Source: Pseudomonas sp. LBUM920
GTDB taxonomy: Bacteria; Pseudomonadota; Gammaproteobacteria; Pseudomonadales; Pseudomonadaceae
Assembly (NCBI RefSeq): GCF_003852315.1
Contig: NZ_CP027762.1
Span: forward strand, 5,871,501 to 5,935,500
Reading direction: 5' to 3'
DNA length: 64,000 nucleotides
Under the pieces are notes generated by a model that was given only the letters and a program-made list of their open reading frames with translations, made no database searches and was not told where the DNA came from. The translations under genes and the position numbers were made by a program. Below are positions 61,988-64,000 of the stretch, piece after piece; position 1 is the first letter of the stretch, and each line of letters begins with the position of its first letter.

Positions 61988-64000
61988 ATGCCTGCGCCGG
62001 CCCACCCTCATCACCTTCACCTGACCCTGGCCAATGGCCTGCGGGTTTCCCTGCGCCATGCGCCACGTCTGAAGCGTTGCGCTGCGGTGCTGCGCGTGGC
62101 TGCCGGCAGCCATGACGTGCCCTTGGCCTGGCCGGGTCTGGCGCACTTTCTTGAGCATTTGTTGTTTCTCGGCACGCAGCTTTTTCCTGCACATGAAGGG
62201 CTGATGGCCTACGTGCAGCGCCATGGCGGGCAGGTCAACGCGAGTACCCAGGAGCGTACGACGGACTTTTTCTTTGAATTGCCGCTGGCGACCTTTGCCG
62301 ACGGGCTGGAGCGCCTTGCGGATATGTTGGCCCACCCGCGCCTGGCAATTGAAGACCAGTTGCGTGAGCGCGAAGTGTTGCACGCAGAGTTTGTTGCATG
62401 GTCCCAGGATGCCCAGGCGCAGCAACAGGTTGCGCTGCTGGAGGGCTTGGCCGCCAATCACCCACTCCGCGGTTTTCACGCCGGCAACCGGGACAGCCTG
62501 CCGGTGGAGCGTGAGGCTTTTCAGCAAGCACTGCGCGCATTTCACACGCACTTCTATCAGAGCGGGCAGATGACGTTGAGCCTGGCCGGCCCGCAGCCGC
62601 TGGACGAGCTGCAAGCCTTGGCGCAGCGATTCAGCGAGGCATTGGCCTGCGGGCCTTTGCACCCACAGGCCGAGCCGCCTGCGCTGTTGCCCGATCAAGC
62701 CGTGAGTTACCAATACACCGCCGATAATCATCGGCACCACGTCATTGCCTGTGACGTGCCCCGCGAAGCGTTGGATTTTCTCTGCACCTGGCTGAACGCC
62801 TCAGCGCCCGGCGGGTTACTGGCCGAGCTGCGGACGCGAAACCTGGCCCACGCACTGCGCGCGTCCGTGCTGTATCACTTCGCCGGGCAAGCGCTGCTGG
62901 ATATCGACTTTTCCCTCATCGCTCAAGACGGGTCGGCTACTCAGATCGAAACGCTATTGCACGACTGGCTGAGCTTTTTCGCACAGAGCGACTGGAAGCC
63001 GTTGCGAGAAGAGTTCGCCTTGCTGAACGCTCGCCAGCAGCAAATCCAGGGCGCCCTGGCCCTGGCTCGGAACGACAGCGAGGCTCTATCGGAACAGGGC
63101 GTGGCGGCCCTGAAGAACCTGCTCGAGTCACTGCACCTGCCGCCCTCCGAGCACGCTTGGCAGTTGCCGCCCAATAACCCCTTTCTGCGCCCAGCGGTCA
63201 AGCAAGAGCGCGCCGGCCTGATTCGCGGCCAGACCAGCGCCCACCGTGGCTTGCGCACGTTCGCCCAGGATCGCTCGCGGGGACGACGGGAAGTGGCGGC
63301 GCTGACTTTCAGCCAGGCCTTGGCGGATAGCACCGATGAAGGCGCGCTGTACCTGCAATGGCGCTTTGATTCGTTGGTACCCGCAGGCCTGGAAAATGCG
63401 TTGCAGCCGTTGCGTGAGCAGGCCCTTCAGGCGGGCGTCGAATTGGCCTTCGAAACCCTCGCCAATGACTGGCGGGTGAAAATAGTCGGCCTTCACCAAC
63501 CAATCGCGGCTGTGGTCGAGGCGCTGGCGCTTAACCTGAGCCAGTTCGGTGGGCCGCTGTCGTCACCCGCACAAACACCGATGATTGCCATTCGGGAATT
63601 GCTCAAGGCGTTGCCTGCCTGCTGTGCCGGCATCGCTTCCGGGGCCGGCGAGACGCCAGCATCATGGACCACCGCACGCTGGCAGGGCCTGGGAACAGGT
63701 TTGCCCGCCGCCAGTGAAGCGGCGATCAAAACCGCAGCCACGCGATTGCCAGGCCAGCCGGCAAGCTTCGAACACACGCCGAAAACCCTCGACGGCCAGC
63801 GACTCTGGCACGAAGTGAACACCGACGCCCGCGAAGCCGCGTTGCTGCTGTTTTGCCCAACGCCAAGCCAATCCCTGGCCGATGAAGCGGCATGGCGACT
63901 GCTCGGGCATCTGCTTGAGGGGCCGTTTTACCAAAAACTGCGGGTCGAACTGCAAGTCGGCTACGCCGTGTTCAGCGGCATCCGACAGATCAACGGGCAA
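61988..64000 (+). CDS. pqqF: M16 zinc peptidase PqqF, 3' part cut off by the window edge
   Basis: Protease thought to process the PqqA precursor peptide in pyrroloquinoline quinone synthesis. The first 671 residues are present. The inverted zinc motif is HFLEH in GLAHFLEHLLFLG, with the downstream glutamate in REREVLHAEFVAW. The start at 61988 has GGAAG seven bases upstream; an in-frame ATG at 61958 lacks one. As remembered, pqqF directly precedes pqqABCDE in P. putida and P. fluorescens, so the rest of the pqq operon should follow outside the window. Confidence 0.9.
   Translation, partial: MPAPAHPHHLHLTLANGLRVSLRHAPRLKRCAAVLRVAAGSHDVPLAWPGLAHFLEHLLFLGTQLFPAHEGLMAYVQRHGGQVNASTQERTTDFFFELPLATFADGLERLADMLAHPRLAIEDQLREREVLHAEFVAWSQDAQAQQQVALLEGLAANHPLRGFHAGNRDSLPVEREAFQQALRAFHTHFYQSGQMTLSLAGPQPLDELQALAQRFSEALACGPLHPQAEPPALLPDQAVSYQYTADNHRHHVIACDVPREALDFLCTWLNASAPGGLLAELRTRNLAHALRASVLYHFAGQALLDIDFSLIAQDGSATQIETLLHDWLSFFAQSDWKPLREEFALLNARQQQIQGALALARNDSEALSEQGVAALKNLLESLHLPPSEHAWQLPPNNPFLRPAVKQERAGLIRGQTSAHRGLRTFAQDRSRGRREVAALTFSQALADSTDEGALYLQWRFDSLVPAGLENALQPLREQALQAGVELAFETLANDWRVKIVGLHQPIAAVVEALALNLSQFGGPLSSPAQTPMIAIRELLKALPACCAGIASGAGETPASWTTARWQGLGTGLPAASEAAIKTAATRLPGQPASFEHTPKTLDGQRLWHEVNTDAREAALLLFCPTPSQSLADEAAWRLLGHLLEGPFYQKLRVELQVGYAVFSGIRQINGQ

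Overview
This is an ordinary, gene-dense stretch of a Pseudomonas chromosome, most likely of the P. fluorescens group. The evidence is the high G+C content, the repeated intergenic palindromes built on GTGGGAGCGGGCTTGC, and a gene order that, from memory, follows P. aeruginosa PAO1 (roughly PA0668 down to PA0574) and then the davBA-pqqF block of P. putida. I see no prophage, insertion sequence, CRISPR array or defence island. Interest lies in regulatory architecture and gene neighbourhoods.

Layout. Positions 1-16.6 kb: tyrS (partial), an M23 endopeptidase with anmK, erpA, argC, hemJ, a nitronate monooxygenase-like gene, a DUF805 gene, an SDR, a HIT protein, coq7, an OsmC protein, vfr, a lipoate ligase-like gene, trpGDC and the autotransporter esterase estA. 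Positions 16.7-19.8 kb: trpE-gph-rpe. Positions 19.9-28.6 kb: an iron alcohol dehydrogenase, an ABC transporter (agtABCD type) and a two-component system (agtSR type), the likely uptake and sensing module for 5-aminovalerate/GABA-type substrates. Positions 28.7-40.1 kb: a DUF3530 gene, djlA, the cell-wall recycling pair murU-amgK, and the lptD-surA-pdxA-rsmA-apaG-apaH-glpE run. Positions 40.4-48.3 kb: the prkA-yeaH-spoVR stress operon, cca, folK-folB and plsY. Positions 48.3-58 kb: tsaD, then the macromolecular synthesis operon rpsU-dnaG-rpoD, the c-di-GMP enzyme gene rmcA and a CAU-anticodon tRNA. Positions 58.2-64 kb: a secreted cupin, an Lrp-family regulator, davB-davA (lysine to 5-aminovalerate) and the 5' part of pqqF.

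Main observations. (1) The two separated tryptophan operons have matching leaders: a 14-residue peptide ending Arg-Trp-Arg-Trp-Arg-Ala lies upstream of trpG as its own tiny ORF, and upstream of trpE as the last residues of gph, each with a promoter-like pair at similar distance. (2) The agtA-like gene and the neighbouring iron alcohol dehydrogenase share a 14-bp element at exactly the same distance from their start codons, which suggests the dehydrogenase belongs to the 5-aminovalerate/GABA regulon. (3) davBA, which makes 5-aminovalerate, lies in the same window as that transporter. (4) The trpE-trpG interval, which holds pyocin genes in P. aeruginosa, holds only estA here. (5) The ribosome binding site of cca sits inside the terminator hairpin of the operon before it. 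(6) One palindromic repeat is nested inside another between the binding-protein and permease genes of the transporter.

Functional assignments rest on motif reading and remembered synteny; no database search was run.
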